Origin: Microvirga sp052114605
GTDB lineage: Bacteria > Pseudomonadota > Alphaproteobacteria > Rhizobiales > Beijerinckiaceae
Reading direction: 5' to 3'
Length of the DNA: 64,000 bases
Assembly: GCF_052114605.1 (NCBI RefSeq)
Contig: NZ_JBFRFB010000013.1
Coordinates: 32,392 to 96,391 of the forward strand
Below, in pieces: positions 9,403 to 17,571 of this stretch; the stretch's first letter is position 1; the number at the start of each line of letters is the position of its first letter. The position numbers were made by a program, and so were the translations under genes. The notes beneath the pieces are model-generated. The model saw nothing but the letters and a program-made list of their open reading frames with translations. It ran no database searches and had not been told where the DNA came from.

Positions 9403-10641
9403 TTACTCTTCCGCCAGGTCTCGTAGTGCAGAGCGAATTCGTGGGCGGAGCGCATTTATGAATGCGTTTGTACGCTCCTGAAGCCAAGCGATCGCCCGGG
9501 CCCGGTCCTCAGGGTCTTCAAGGTCTTGTACGCTGTATACCTGCTCAACTACTGGTCGTTCGCGGTCGAAATCAATCGTTACCTCGCGGCCGAGCTCATC
9601 CGCCAGCTCATCTGCGTGCGCAGCCAATGCTTTCGAGGCTCGTTCCCCCACCGAGTTTCGGTTGGAGGACAGGAAGATGCCGACGCGATTAGCGCGCATA
9701 TCGCGGTAGACCGTCAGCCAGCTCGACCCCCCTGGTGCTCCAAATTTGAAGACTATGTGTCCGCCTAGCGAGGCCGGGGGGCGCATCTGGTCTGGGTCGT
9801 CAAGATGGAGACCGGCTAGAAAGTCCTTCCAGAACCCTTGCCGAATTGCATTCCGCCGCTCGCGGCCAGCGCGCTTCTCCGGCGTCTCGAGCAAGCTAGG
9901 GCTGGTTTCTTCCTCCTCCTCTCCTTCTGCCAGAACGAAACCCTCGGGAACCTCGATGACGCTCCTGACCAATGTCTGCGTCTTCGCAAGCACGCGAGGC
10001 ACAACGATGCGGGCGCCATCCGCAAGCTGGTAAACGGGCAATTCGACGAGGCCGAGAGTGAAGTGCAAACCAGAATGGCCCTGAAGATATTCGGCGATTG
10101 TCTCCACTCCAACACGGATACCATCACCTACGATTAGAAGCAGGAACCGTCCGCGCCTCAGGTTGAGGGTAAGCGCATCATTGAAACCGATCTCGTCCAC
10201 TTCGTGACCAGCCGCACGCACAAGGTCGAGCAGCACATTTCCGTCGACGCCATTCCGCCGCCCGGCTTCCCGCTGGAGGTCAGACGAAGTCCAGCGTGCC
10301 AACTCCTTAGCATAGTCAAGGATCTGTCCGACGACCTCCCGCCTACCTTCTGGATTGCGCCACAGCTTACATTCTACGAGAACAGGCAAACCAGTCGGCG
10401 TGATCATAAAATTATCAATTGGGCCAGCCGGCGTTGAAAGCTCACGGCAGACCGGCACAGGATTAGCGAACAGGGGATCGATTTCTGCGATGGGAAGGCA
10501 GGAAGGGAACCGGTGGACAAGATCTTGGACTTCCCCTTCCGTCATACCATGGCCGCCGACGCCAAGCTCGAGCAGGCTCGCGGCGGCGACGCTCTTTCTG
10601 TCGCTGGATATGATCAGTGGTGTCGAATGCTGTCTTGCCAT
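9403..10641 (-). CDS. PD-(D/E)XK nuclease-like protein with DUF4268 domain
   Basis: 412 residues. The N-terminal ~150 show the restriction-endonuclease-like core: IDNFMITPTGLPVLVECKLW supplies the D...ECK motif, and VVGQILDYAKEL matches the QxxxY helix that usually follows. The C-terminal ~140 residues (from GFWKDFLAGL, through WLTVYRDMRANRVGIFLS) resemble DUF4268. A very acidic linker (EGEEEEETS) separates the two. Such proteins are predicted DNA-acting nucleases and often sit in defence islands. It is probably the first gene of a pair with the 258-residue hypothetical. No methyltransferase is present, so it is not an obvious restriction system. Confidence 0.7.
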   Translation of the reverse strand: MARQHSTPLIISSDRKSVAAASLLELGVGGHGMTEGEVQDLVHRFPSCLPIAEIDPLFANPVPVCRELSTPAGPIDNFMITPTGLPVLVECKLWRNPEGRREVVGQILDYAKELARWTSSDLQREAGRRNGVDGNVLLDLVRAAGHEVDEIGFNDALTLNLRRGRFLLLIVGDGIRVGVETIAEYLQGHSGLHFTLGLVELPVYQLADGARIVVPRVLAKTQTLVRSVIEVPEGFVLAEGEEEEETSPSLLETPEKRAGRERRNAIRQGFWKDFLAGLHLDDPDQMRPPASLGGHIVFKFGAPGGSSWLTVYRDMRANRVGIFLSSNRNSVGERASKALAAHADELADELGREVTIDFDRERPVVEQVYSVQDLEDPEDRARAIAWLQERTNAFINALRPRIRSALRDLAEE

Positions 10642-10907
10642 CGCAGTGCCCCAGTTCGACCGATATGAAGGCGAAACTGGGTGGAGTGCAAGCTCACTCG
10701 TGGCGATATCCGAACTTAAGAGACACCTAGGACGCTTACACTCTCAGATTTCACTGCAGGTACCTAACTGCCCTTTAAGTTGGCCACGTAGAAGTTCGCC
10801 AGCCCCGTGACTGCGGAAGTTCTACCTCCCTCCGCTTCATTTCGGCGATTACATTCGGGATCAATCTCAGTGCTCGTGTATTTTCAATCAGGCACAGGAA
10901 TGCGAGT

Positions 10908-11168
10908 TTGCAGATGTTTTCCACTTGGTTGCGGCTGAGCGTCGAGGCCACAATGCTTGGGCTTGAGGCTCAGAGCGTTGTATGGACGCGCATGTCACAA
11001 ATAGCGCTTGGGCGGGGATCGGCAGCAGAGAACCTTCGGATGGTGACGGAGAAGATGGCCGCCTTGAACGAAGCCACTATGACGATAGCGACCGGCGGAA
11101 CGGCGCATAAAGTGGTGAAAGGCTATCGACGCAGGGTTCGCGCCAATATCATGCGTCTGAAGCGTTAG
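10908..11168 (+). CDS. small helical protein, phasin-like
   Basis: 86 residues, largely one amphipathic helix (LRLSVEATMLGLEAQSVVW ... MVTEKMAALNEATMTIATG), ending in a basic tail (VVKGYRRRVRANIMRLKR). Proteins of this pattern are frequent in Methylobacteriaceae, usually annotated hypothetical; the helix pattern recalls phasins that coat polyhydroxyalkanoate granules. The granule link is inference. It is monocistronic, and the upstream 265 bp show no other gene. Confidence 0.55.
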   Translation: MQMFSTWLRLSVEATMLGLEAQSVVWTRMSQIALGRGSAAENLRMVTEKMAALNEATMTIATGGTAHKVVKGYRRRVRANIMRLKR

Positions 11169-11564
11169 AGCTCGATTCATTGCAACCTTCCCTTCACCCC
11201 CTTGTGCCATGGCCCATAGTAAGGGACTGGATCTGATAATGCCTGGACGCTCCACCCTAGCCGACACGTCGCTTCAATGCTGGTGAGCAGGCCCCGTGTC
11301 TGCGCCTGATCGCTATCCCCGCACACCAGATGGTCGTTACTTCGTCGTCAAGGGACGGCTCTGGCGCATGAGCAATCCCGCCCTGGATCCGGCTGCAAAA
11401 CAGAGTCGCATCAATGAGTTGATGGCTGCGCGCTGCGCCGTCCGTGACGCCAAAGGCGAACCGGAGGCTACACGAGCAGCGCGGATGCGGGTCCAGGCCG
11501 CGAAGATCGCTCTTGGCGAACGAGGGCCCGTGTGGTGGGACGACGAAGCGCCAGACTACAATCG

Positions 11565-11571
11565 GCATATG
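11565..11571. repeat. target-site duplication, left copy
   Basis: GCATATG, directly repeated at 12795-12801 on the other side of the IS481-family element. Deleting the element and one copy restores the reading frame of the interrupted gene. Confidence 0.88.
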
Positions 11572-12794
11572 TGTAGTAGTCGGCATTTGATCAGACAGTT
11601 GGCGTCAGAGAGTGATCGGGTCGAGCCTGTCCGAGAGGATCAGGCTGCAATCATTTTCTCCTTCGCGAGCGGCACGGCATCCAGAAAGGTTTGCATCGGC
11701 GTTTTGCCGAAGCACCACCGCCCCTGGTGCGTCCGTTCCTCATTATAACTCCGTACCCAGGCATCGAGATCGTTCTGCAGTTCGGCAATTGAGCCGTAGA
11801 TCTTCTTGCGGAATGCTACACGGTAGAACTCGTCCAGCACCGTCTTGTGAAAGCGCTCAACGATGCCATTCGTCTGCGGGCTTTTCGTCTTGGTCCTGGA
11901 ATGATCCACATCCTCGACCGCCAGATAAAGCTCGTATTCATGGTGCTCGGGGTTGCCACAATACTCGGTGCCGCGATCAGTGAGCACGCGACACAGCTTC
12001 ACCTCGTAGGCATCAAAGAAGGGCAGGACCCGATCGTTGATGAGGTCAGCGGCCGTGATCGGTGTCTTGCGATCATAGAGCTTGGCGAACGCTACCTTGG
12101 TGTACGTGTCGAGGAAGGTCTGCTGGTAGATGCGTCCGACCCCTTTCATGTTGCCGACGTAGAAGGTGTCCTGGCCGCCGCAATAACCGGGGCATTCGCT
12201 CTCGAACTCGCCATGCGCCTCCTTCTCGGTCTTGGCCTTCTCCAGGGCAGCTAACTGGCTCTCGGTCAGGATCAGGCCCTCCTGCGCGACCTTCGCCTCG
12301 AGCGCCTTGAGCCGCTTCTTCATGGTCTCGAGATCATGCCGCTGCCAGACCCCGCGTACGCCGGCGGGTGAGATCGAGTGGCCGCGCTTGCGCACATCGT
12401 TCGCGATGCGGATCTGGCCGAAAGCCGGCAACTCCAAGGACAGATCGACGATGACGGCCTCCACCTCGGCTGGCGTGCGGTTGGCCAGGAGCGGCTTGCG
12501 CCGGGTCAGTTCCTGCAGGGCCATCTCGCCGCCGGTCTCGTAGAGCTCCTTGAAGCGGTAGAAGCTGTCGCGCGAGTAGCCCATCATGTGGCAGGCCTGG
12601 CTGACATTGCCAAGCTGCTTGGCCAGTTCCAGCAGGCCGACCTTGGCCCGGATGATCTTCTGCTCGTTGGTCATGACGGTGTTCCTTGTGAACGCCGAGG
12701 CCGGGCGCTGCGCACCCCGTCCACTCCGCGCCCAGCCTCGGCTCATGCCTCAGCCAATCGACACCGTCTGTCAGATTAAGTTCCAACTACTTCA
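11572..12794 (-). mobile_element. IS481-family insertion sequence
   Basis: The element is 1223 bp. Both ends read TG(T/A)AGTAGT(C/T)GG inward and form imperfect terminal inverted repeats of about 35 bp (11572-11606 and 12760-12794). It is flanked by a direct repeat GCATATG (11565-11571 and 12795-12801), the target-site duplication. It carries one transposase on the minus strand. The clean duplication and in-frame rejoining of the host gene show a recent, simple insertion. Confidence 0.92.
11640..12674 (-). CDS. IS481-family transposase
   Basis: 344 residues from the ATG at 12674 (MTNEQKIIRAKVGLLELA); a longer in-frame start at 12746 is less typical. The N-terminus holds a helix-turn-helix (GNVSQACHMMGYSRDSFYRF). 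The C-terminal half is an rve integrase core with the DDE residues in QTFLDTYTKVAF, RVLTDRGTEYCG and QTNGIVERFHKTVLDEF. Length and intact motifs suggest an active enzyme. It lies inside the inverted repeats, antisense to the gene it interrupts. Confidence 0.93.
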   Translation of the reverse strand: MTNEQKIIRAKVGLLELAKQLGNVSQACHMMGYSRDSFYRFKELYETGGEMALQELTRRKPLLANRTPAEVEAVIVDLSLELPAFGQIRIANDVRKRGHSISPAGVRGVWQRHDLETMKKRLKALEAKVAQEGLILTESQLAALEKAKTEKEAHGEFESECPGYCGGQDTFYVGNMKGVGRIYQQTFLDTYTKVAFAKLYDRKTPITAADLINDRVLPFFDAYEVKLCRVLTDRGTEYCGNPEHHEYELYLAVEDVDHSRTKTKSPQTNGIVERFHKTVLDEFYRVAFRKKIYGSIAELQNDLDAWVRSYNEERTHQGRWCFGKTPMQTFLDAVPLAKEKMIAA

Positions 12795-12801
12795 GCATAT
12801 G
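12795..12801. repeat. target-site duplication, right copy
   Basis: GCATATG, matching 11565-11571. It borders the element end CCAACTACTTCA. Confidence 0.88.
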
Positions 12802-12994
12802 GTCATGAACACACCCTACGCGGAGTGGTTCTCGACGCTATCAGAGCCGGAAGCTCAAAATTCCGATGGCCGTGAAACAGACTAAGGAACCTTAGCCCTG
12901 CCGGCCCGTCCGACGCCCCAATCGATACAATGAGCTTCACCCCAACAGAGGACGCGAGGGAGATTGATGCGTTCTCCCCCGGCCCGTGAAGCTG

Positions 12995-13297
12995 TCAGCT
13001 CGCATTCAGCACGGTCCATCCGCAACTGGGTATGTCATCCCCTCTGACACATGTCAGCGCGCCGGAGCGACCCTCCACCCACACATTCCTTGCTGCCGGC
13101 AGGATCGTACAGTGCTTCTGGGCAGTTTCCGATTTGACCTGTGCCGTCCAGGCGCTGTTGTTGCCGCGCAACTCATTCAAGCGGCTGGCCGTGGCCTCTG
13201 CCGAGCAAAGGACGTGAAGGCTCTGCAGCGTAACGCGCTCCGGCTGAGCAACTGCGGGAGTGGCCGCAAGAGCCAAAACGAGAACTAGGCTTCTCAT
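12995..13297 (-). CDS. small secreted protein
   Basis: 100 residues with a signal peptide (MRSLVLVLALAATPAVAQ, cleavage after AVA). The mature ~82-residue part contains four cysteines (VLCSAEA, KHCTIL, LTCVRG, PSCGW) that could make two disulfides, consistent with a periplasmic location. I do not recognise a domain. It is monocistronic. Confidence 0.6.
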   Translation of the reverse strand: MRSLVLVLALAATPAVAQPERVTLQSLHVLCSAEATASRLNELRGNNSAWTAQVKSETAQKHCTILPAARNVWVEGRSGALTCVRGDDIPSCGWTVLNAS

Positions 13298-13672
13298 AGT
13301 CGGTCCCTTTCGTGTGACTGGCCCGGGAGGCCGGGGCGCCGCGCTCCACCCAGCTGTGACAGGCTGCCTCGTTCAGGAAACGCATAAGACGAGGTTCCTG
13401 ATGCATACTCCATGGAGTTACGCCACTCGTACCCCATCAGTTACGGCGTCATTGGAGCAGTGCAGCGCATCAGGGCATGAACACTTGTTCCCGCCCTCCC
13501 AACTTGCTCCAGACCGAGAGGGAACGGGCATCACCAGACGGATCGTGCGTGCGAGAACTGGAGTGCATCATGAGTGAGATAATCAGCTGGGAACGAACAA
13601 TGGATTCTCATACCCTCTTCCAGCGGGGAATACGGGTCGATAACTTGCCGTCACCGCACCCCGGGGGAATCA
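13298..13672. other. intergenic stretch without a recognised gene
   Basis: About 375 bp between the divergently placed secreted protein and the HEPN-like pseudogene. Short frames exist on the plus strand but none has protein-like composition. I see nothing to annotate. Confidence 0.4.
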
Positions 13673-14460
13673 GTGGCTGCAGATCCTGTCAATTTCAGTT
13701 TCCTAACCGTTGAAGAGCGCATCTTTATCGCTCGCTCGCGCCTTCCTCGGACACACCAGTATCTTTGGGGCGTCATGGTCCTCGAAAATCATCTAAAAGC
13801 AGCAGTTCAATTCGACTTCCATGGTCAAACTACCGATGCAGCATCGCGGATTGCCGCGAGCACTATATTCCAACTCATTGCGACAACGCTGCTCGTTGAG
13901 TCGGCCGGCATTTGGGAAAGATTTGATCCGGCAGGTTTCAGCATCCCACGCTTTGCACCACATTAGATCATCCGAGCGTCCTGCAAGCTTTAAAGGACAG
14001 CATGGACCTGCCCCTACCCCCCGATGAGTTAGGTGTCTCTATCCCGTCGCTAGAAGAACGTGCCTCTGCGATCGATGGCCTGCCCAGTGCATTCAGAGAT
14101 ATTGAGAAGAAGCTAGAAAAGGATGGCGCACTTCCGAAAATAAGAAACTACCGGAATAAGTACGCGGCTCATCCGATCCTTGCCACTAGGGAAGAACGGA
14201 GCAAAAAGACATCTCTTGATCACCCAACTGTTGGAGAAGTCAGAGAACTACTTTCAAGTGCCGCATCCATCATGCGAGATCCGCAGACTGCAGCTCTAGG
14301 GTATACGTACGACTACTCAATACTGCAGGAGCGAAGCATGTTCGCGCTAATTAGATTTTATTCGGGGCTCCGCTTTTCCTCCGCGCTATCCGATGCGCGC
14401 CTGGCTGAGGAGCCGACTGAGAGGAACATCCCTACGGGCACGAAGCTTCAGGATCTATAA
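13673..14460 (+). pseudogene. frameshifted HEPN-domain protein (AbiU2-like)
   Basis: Two frames form one protein. The first begins at a GTG at 13673 (VNFSFLTVEERIFIARSR..., ending IWERFDPAGFSIP). The second continues one base earlier in phase (TLCTTLDHPSVLQALKDSM...) to 14460. One base appears to be missing near 13944. The second part contains KIRNYRNKYAAHPI, an R-x(4-6)-H motif of HEPN domains (N-terminal position and RNKxxAH context recall AbiU2). HEPN proteins are commonly RNases in abortive infection or toxin-antitoxin systems. Assignment to AbiU2 is tentative; the frameshift could be real or an assembly error. Confidence 0.55.
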
Positions 14461-14504
14461 AACCGCTCCTCACTCTTCCCTGCCATACAGAAAGGAAGCT
14501 TCAA

Positions 14505-14939
14505 TTGAGCACGTTGGAACGCGCCATCGCTATCGCCGCGGAAGCACACGCTGGGCAGAGCGACAAAGGTGGCAACCCATACATCCTTCATCCCGTACGC
14601 GTTATGATGACTTCACGGGAGCGCGGTGGTGACGAAGCCGCAATAGCTGGTGTCCTTCACGATGTGATTGAGGACTGCCCCGACTGGACGAAGGGGCGGC
14701 TTGCGGCCGAAGGATTCAGCCCTGCCATCATGACTGCCCTCGATTGCCTGACACGACGTCCGTCTGAGGATTACATGGCATTCGTCGCAAGATGCGGCCG
14801 AGACCCAATTGCGCGTGTGGTGAAATTGGCGGATCTGAAAGACAATATGGATCTTTCTCGCCTCCAGTCTCCTACTGAGCGAGATCTAGAGAGGCTTGAA
14901 CGATATAGGCGAGCCACAGAACTATTGAGAGAGCCATAG
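14505..14939 (+). CDS. HD-domain phosphohydrolase of the MESH1/SpoT-hydrolase type
   Basis: 144 residues from a TTG at 14505 behind an AAGGAAG ribosome-binding site. The motifs are those of ppGpp hydrolases: YILHPVRV supplies the first His, VLHDVIEDC the HD pair plus ED, and VVKLADLKDN the last Asp. No synthetase or TGS domain is present, so it is a stand-alone hydrolase, predicted to cleave (p)ppGpp or a related nucleotide with Mn2+. It is followed at once by a run of very small genes on the same strand. A stand-alone enzyme in an accessory region could counter alarmone-type toxins; that is inference. Confidence 0.8.
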   Translation: MSTLERAIAIAAEAHAGQSDKGGNPYILHPVRVMMTSRERGGDEAAIAGVLHDVIEDCPDWTKGRLAAEGFSPAIMTALDCLTRRPSEDYMAFVARCGRDPIARVVKLADLKDNMDLSRLQSPTERDLERLERYRRATELLREP

Positions 14940-14941
14940 GC

Positions 14942-15168
14942 ATGAACTACTCTCGCGACACAACTGCCCTCTCTGACTTAACCGGCCAATTCGTCAGCAC
15001 TTGGTCTGAGGAATGGCAGCATGAATACGAAGCAAGTGTCGTCCTAATGATGGTCAAGGACGAACGGGAATCTTTCTGAGCCAAAGAAAGGGCGTCCGAG
15101 GAGTGAAGTCTGTCGAGCAGGTAAAAGCGCTCAGTGAGCGCACGAAGGCTGTAAGGGCTGCGCAATGA
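14942..15168 (+). pseudogene. small hypothetical gene with a single-base frameshift
   Basis: An ATG at 14942, 2 bp after the HD gene, opens MNYSRDTTALSDLTGQF ... EEWQHEYEASVVLMMVKDER and then hits a TGA at 15076. Shifting one base back near 15072 continues as SFLSQRKGVRGVKSVEQV ... RTKAVRAAQ to 15168. The WxHExEA...R..FL...RG pattern fits a small phage- or plasmid-like protein family seen in many Hyphomicrobiales. The end overlaps the next small frame as ATGA. It could be a broken gene, a sequencing error, or less likely a programmed shift. Confidence 0.4.
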
Positions 15169-15278
15169 AGCGCGTGGGACAACAATCATACCCCAGCCCG
15201 CGATCCATTCGTGCTCTCATCATAGTGACCGCTATCATGGCCGGCTTCATGGCAGGAGTGTACTTGAAGGTCACGTAA
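15165..15278 (+). CDS. 37-residue single-pass membrane peptide
   Basis: The ATG at 15165 overlaps the end of the preceding small gene (ATGA), and an AGGG lies 8 bases upstream. The peptide has a basic N-terminus (KRVGQQSYPSPRSIR) and one hydrophobic helix (ALIIVTAIMAGFMAGVYL). Small size limits certainty, but coupling, composition and a downstream terminator on the same strand support expression. Confidence 0.4.
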   Translation: MKRVGQQSYPSPRSIRALIIVTAIMAGFMAGVYLKVT

Positions 15279-15358
15279 TGATCGGCCAATACGGGCCACA
15301 AACCTTGACGGACCATCTTCATCACGCGACTTTGAATGACTTCCGTTAGGGAGCTGCC

Positions 15359-15481
15359 GTGTTTTACCGAACGATCCGCCGCCATCGAGGACCCGCAATG
15401 ACGCTTCATCAGCACATACAGAAGCACTGGAAGATTGCCGCCGTCCTGGCTGCGGCCAGCATCACTGCCCATAGCGTCTAA
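15359..15481 (+). CDS. 40-residue small protein
   Basis: A GTG at 15359 follows AGGGAG at good spacing. The product is basic at the start (FYRTIRRHRGPAM) and then helical and hydrophobic (KIAAVLAAASITAHSV). It ends 16 bases before a strong intrinsic terminator, suggesting it closes the transcript that starts with the HD hydrolase. No family is recognised. Confidence 0.35.
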   Translation: MFYRTIRRHRGPAMTLHQHIQKHWKIAAVLAAASITAHSV

Positions 15482-15497
15482 TCTTTCTGGTCATAAA

Positions 15498-15525
15498 GCG
15501 CCTCTTAGGAGAGGCGCATTTTTTT
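15498..15525 (+). terminator. intrinsic terminator
   Basis: An 8-bp perfect stem GCGCCTCT/AGAGGCGC with loop TAGG, followed by A and seven T residues. It ends the plus-strand run of small genes. The reverse strand has no T-run after the stem. Confidence 0.85.
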
Positions 15526-15529
15526 GACC

Positions 15530-15820
15530 TTAGCAGCCTATCCGCTGCTTGATTGAGTCGACCTGGGACTTTGATCGGCAAACGTTTTCGCAGGGGATGC
15601 CGTCGTCATCAGCATCTGCCCGGCTGTAACCACTACACCACATTTCAACGGCATCTTCACATGTGCTCGCAGCCTTACAGCTTCGGCGCTGAGCCACGAC
15701 GAATTCTTTGACCCGTTCAATGGCGTGCTTAGATGGCTCGCCCGGCAGGCCTCCCGCCGCCTGGGCCGTCCCAGCCGAAATCATTGCAGCCAAAGCTGCG
15801 ATCACTACCTTCCTCATCAT
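15530..15820 (-). CDS. secreted Excalibur calcium-binding domain protein
   Basis: 96 residues from the ATG at 15820 (an ATG one codon later also works), with an AGGAAG ribosome-binding site. A signal peptide (RKVVIAALAAMISAGTAQA) is followed by the Excalibur pattern C...DADDDGIPCENVC, where the DxDxDGxxCE loop binds calcium. These domains are usually attached to secreted nucleases. Here the domain follows the thermonuclease gene by 8 bp, as third gene of a three-gene operon. Confidence 0.82.
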   Translation of the reverse strand: MMRKVVIAALAAMISAGTAQAAGGLPGEPSKHAIERVKEFVVAQRRSCKAASTCEDAVEMWCSGYSRADADDDGIPCENVCRSKSQVDSIKQRIGC

Positions 15821-15827
15821 GGGCTTC

Positions 15828-16505
15828 CTAACCTCTTGGCGCACGCCATCCAGCAGATTTCGCTTCTTCTTCACTGCAGAACCAGCGTTCACCGTCAGCT
15901 TCATTAACGACTGTCTTTGCGTAAGACCGACTACCCGGCACGTGATAGATCCTACCGGAATTGGAGATGTTGCCTTTGATGGCACAAGTCCGGTCGGAGC
16001 CCGTCGTAGCTTCCGACGTCAACCGCTCGCCTCGGCGCCAGTCCCAAGGCTCGGCGAACTTCCCGGCCCATAAGCCGCGTTTGGCTTTCCGGGCCTCTGT
16101 CTCCTCACCGGTGTAACGGCCATTGGAATATTGCTTGTACTCCAGTGCCCAGCCCTGCCGGATCAGCTCTGCATTGATGTCCTGACCATTCGCTCGGCAC
16201 ACGGCTACAATCCGATCATACCGATCGCGGTCCTCCTGCTCGCAGGTCACGCGGCCATTGCGACCGATAATCGAAGCCAAGGCTTCAGCAGCTCTTGAGC
16301 CGCACAGATACCGCTTGCCAGCGCCATCTTCACAGGTTTGTTTCCCTTCCGGAGCATCGACACCGTAAAGGCGGACGCGAACAGATTGACCGCGTATCCC
16401 AAGGGTGTCGCCGTCGACAACATCGGCTTGGCCTGAAAACGTTTGAGCGACGGCAGGAAACGCGAGAAGGGCGGCAAGGCCGCAATAAAAAAATCCCTTC
16501 TTCAT
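15828..16505 (-). CDS. secreted thermonuclease-family protein (SNase fold)
   Basis: 225 residues from the ATG at 16505. A signal peptide (MKKGFFYCGLAALLAFPAVAQ) precedes an SNase domain: VVDGDTLGI, RVRLYGVDAPE and the later ALEYKQYS and EARKAKRGLW follow staphylococcal nuclease. The family cleaves DNA and RNA, usually with calcium, outside the cytoplasm. After the domain, a ~55-residue tail (CAIKGNISNSGRIYHVPGS...) matches the short C-terminal motif that often closes bacterial SNases. The start codon overlaps the stop of the DUF4236 gene (ATGA), so the two are coupled. Confidence 0.88.
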   Translation of the reverse strand: MKKGFFYCGLAALLAFPAVAQTFSGQADVVDGDTLGIRGQSVRVRLYGVDAPEGKQTCEDGAGKRYLCGSRAAEALASIIGRNGRVTCEQEDRDRYDRIVAVCRANGQDINAELIRQGWALEYKQYSNGRYTGEETEARKAKRGLWAGKFAEPWDWRRGERLTSEATTGSDRTCAIKGNISNSGRIYHVPGSRSYAKTVVNEADGERWFCSEEEAKSAGWRAPRG

Positions 16506-16777
16506 TTCAGCAACCAAACGAGAAAGGTCACAATACCGATTAGCCATAACAGGCCCAAAAGTGCACTGCCTTCAGACCTATCTTTACCCCGGCCTTTTTT
16601 GTGCTGGACGGCAAAGGACATCCCTGAACCAGGCGCACTTATACTCGTCCTCCGGCCGCTAGGTCCGATTGAGTGGGTGAGGCCCTTGCCTCCCAGCGAG
16701 ACGCCTGCTCCTTTTTTTGACAAGTTTACTCTTACACCTGGCGCGAGCTTGAACGACTTGCGGAACCGAAAACCCAT
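16502..16777 (-). CDS. DUF4236 membrane protein
   Basis: 91 residues. DUF4236 covers residues 1-55 (MGFRFRKSFKLAPGVRVNLS, then KKGAGVSLGGKG and SISAPGSGMSF). A basic linker (HKKGRGKDR) leads to a C-terminal hydrophobic helix (GLLWLIGIVTFLVWLL). The domain should be cytoplasmic. It is the first gene of the operon with the secreted nuclease and calcium-binding protein. The standard family length supports this start. Its role is not known. Confidence 0.85.
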   Translation of the reverse strand: MGFRFRKSFKLAPGVRVNLSKKGAGVSLGGKGLTHSIGPSGRRTSISAPGSGMSFAVQHKKGRGKDRSEGSALLGLLWLIGIVTFLVWLLK

Positions 16778-17002
16778 GGCAAAGCCCCCTAGAATCAGGA
16801 ATGCCTCAGCTGTAGGTTTCTGTCATCTGTATTCGGAGGCTAACGATCGGCCAATCCACAGTAATGCAGAGAACAAGCAATCGGATCGTGCTTCAACCAC
16901 GTGAGTCACGTCTGGCGTCCTCGCCCTATAGTGAGGCGAACTCATCTTGAACTTTTAGGAGATCGCCACGCAAATGAGGCTTTACAGAGTATGTGAGAGA
17001 TA

Positions 17003-17570
17003 CCTTTCCCTGGTGCGAATACCGTGCCAGAAGAGACTTTGGCTTATATGCGGAGCAATGGATTCCAAGTTGCCGCTCAACCGTTCCTAATGCACATGCC
17101 AATAACGCATCCTCATTTCGAGGCGGTACACCCTTTCCGTAATGGCAACAGCAGGGTCGGACGCCTCCTACTGCCACTGATGATGGCGGCCGAAGCCCAT
17201 GTGCCCCTCTACCTTTCCGCATATATCGAAGGCCACAAGCACGATTGTCTCGGAGCTTTGACGGCAGTGCAGCAACGCCTCGACTGCCCGACAACGGTCT
17301 ACATTATGGCGGATGCGATTATTGGTATATCCAATGAATTGATGACCGCACGCAAGGCCTTGGCAGAACATGACGCGGACTGAAGACGCAGGTGTCAATT
17401 TCGGATCCGGTTGGCCGCGGCTTGCGTGCTTCAACTGCTACCGCATTTTTCCATGCTGACAGTGAACCGCCTTGTCACCCTGTTTTGTACCTCCTTTCCA
17501 GCTGCCTTCAACGGCATCGAGCAACTCATCGAGGCTACGGTCCTGGTGGAAGGAACAGGTCACCAAATGA
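17003..17570 (+). pseudogene. decayed Fic-family gene copy
   Basis: DNA and protein similarity to the intact fic gene at 7023-8213 runs from about 17003 to 17570. The longest open part (17024-17383) reads VPEETLAYMRSNGFQV ... HFEAVHPFRNGNSRVGR, where the active-site motif has Asp changed to Asn and the second Gly changed to Ser. Downstream similarity (HFSMLTVNRLVTLF) continues in another frame after a stop at 17381. The first half of the gene is missing. It is a dead relic of a second Fic protein; its end lies at the start of the possible ADP-ribosyltransferase gene. Confidence 0.85.
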
Positions 17571-17571
17571 G

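Larger units (their letters stand above)
11296..12885 (+). pseudogene. small conserved hypothetical gene split by an IS481-family element
   Basis: The 5' part (11296-11571: MSAPDRYPRTPDGRYFVVKG, through ERGPVWWDDEAPDYNRHM) and the 3' part (12802-12885: VMNTPYAEWFSTLSE...) join in frame once the insertion at 11572-12794 and one copy of the GCATATG duplication are removed, giving a 119-residue protein. This type of small protein (PDGRYFVVxGRLWR ... APDYNRH ... NTPYAEWF) is common in Hyphomicrobiales; its function is unknown. As it stands, the reading frame runs into the element and ends at 11748 with unrelated sequence. Confidence 0.85.
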
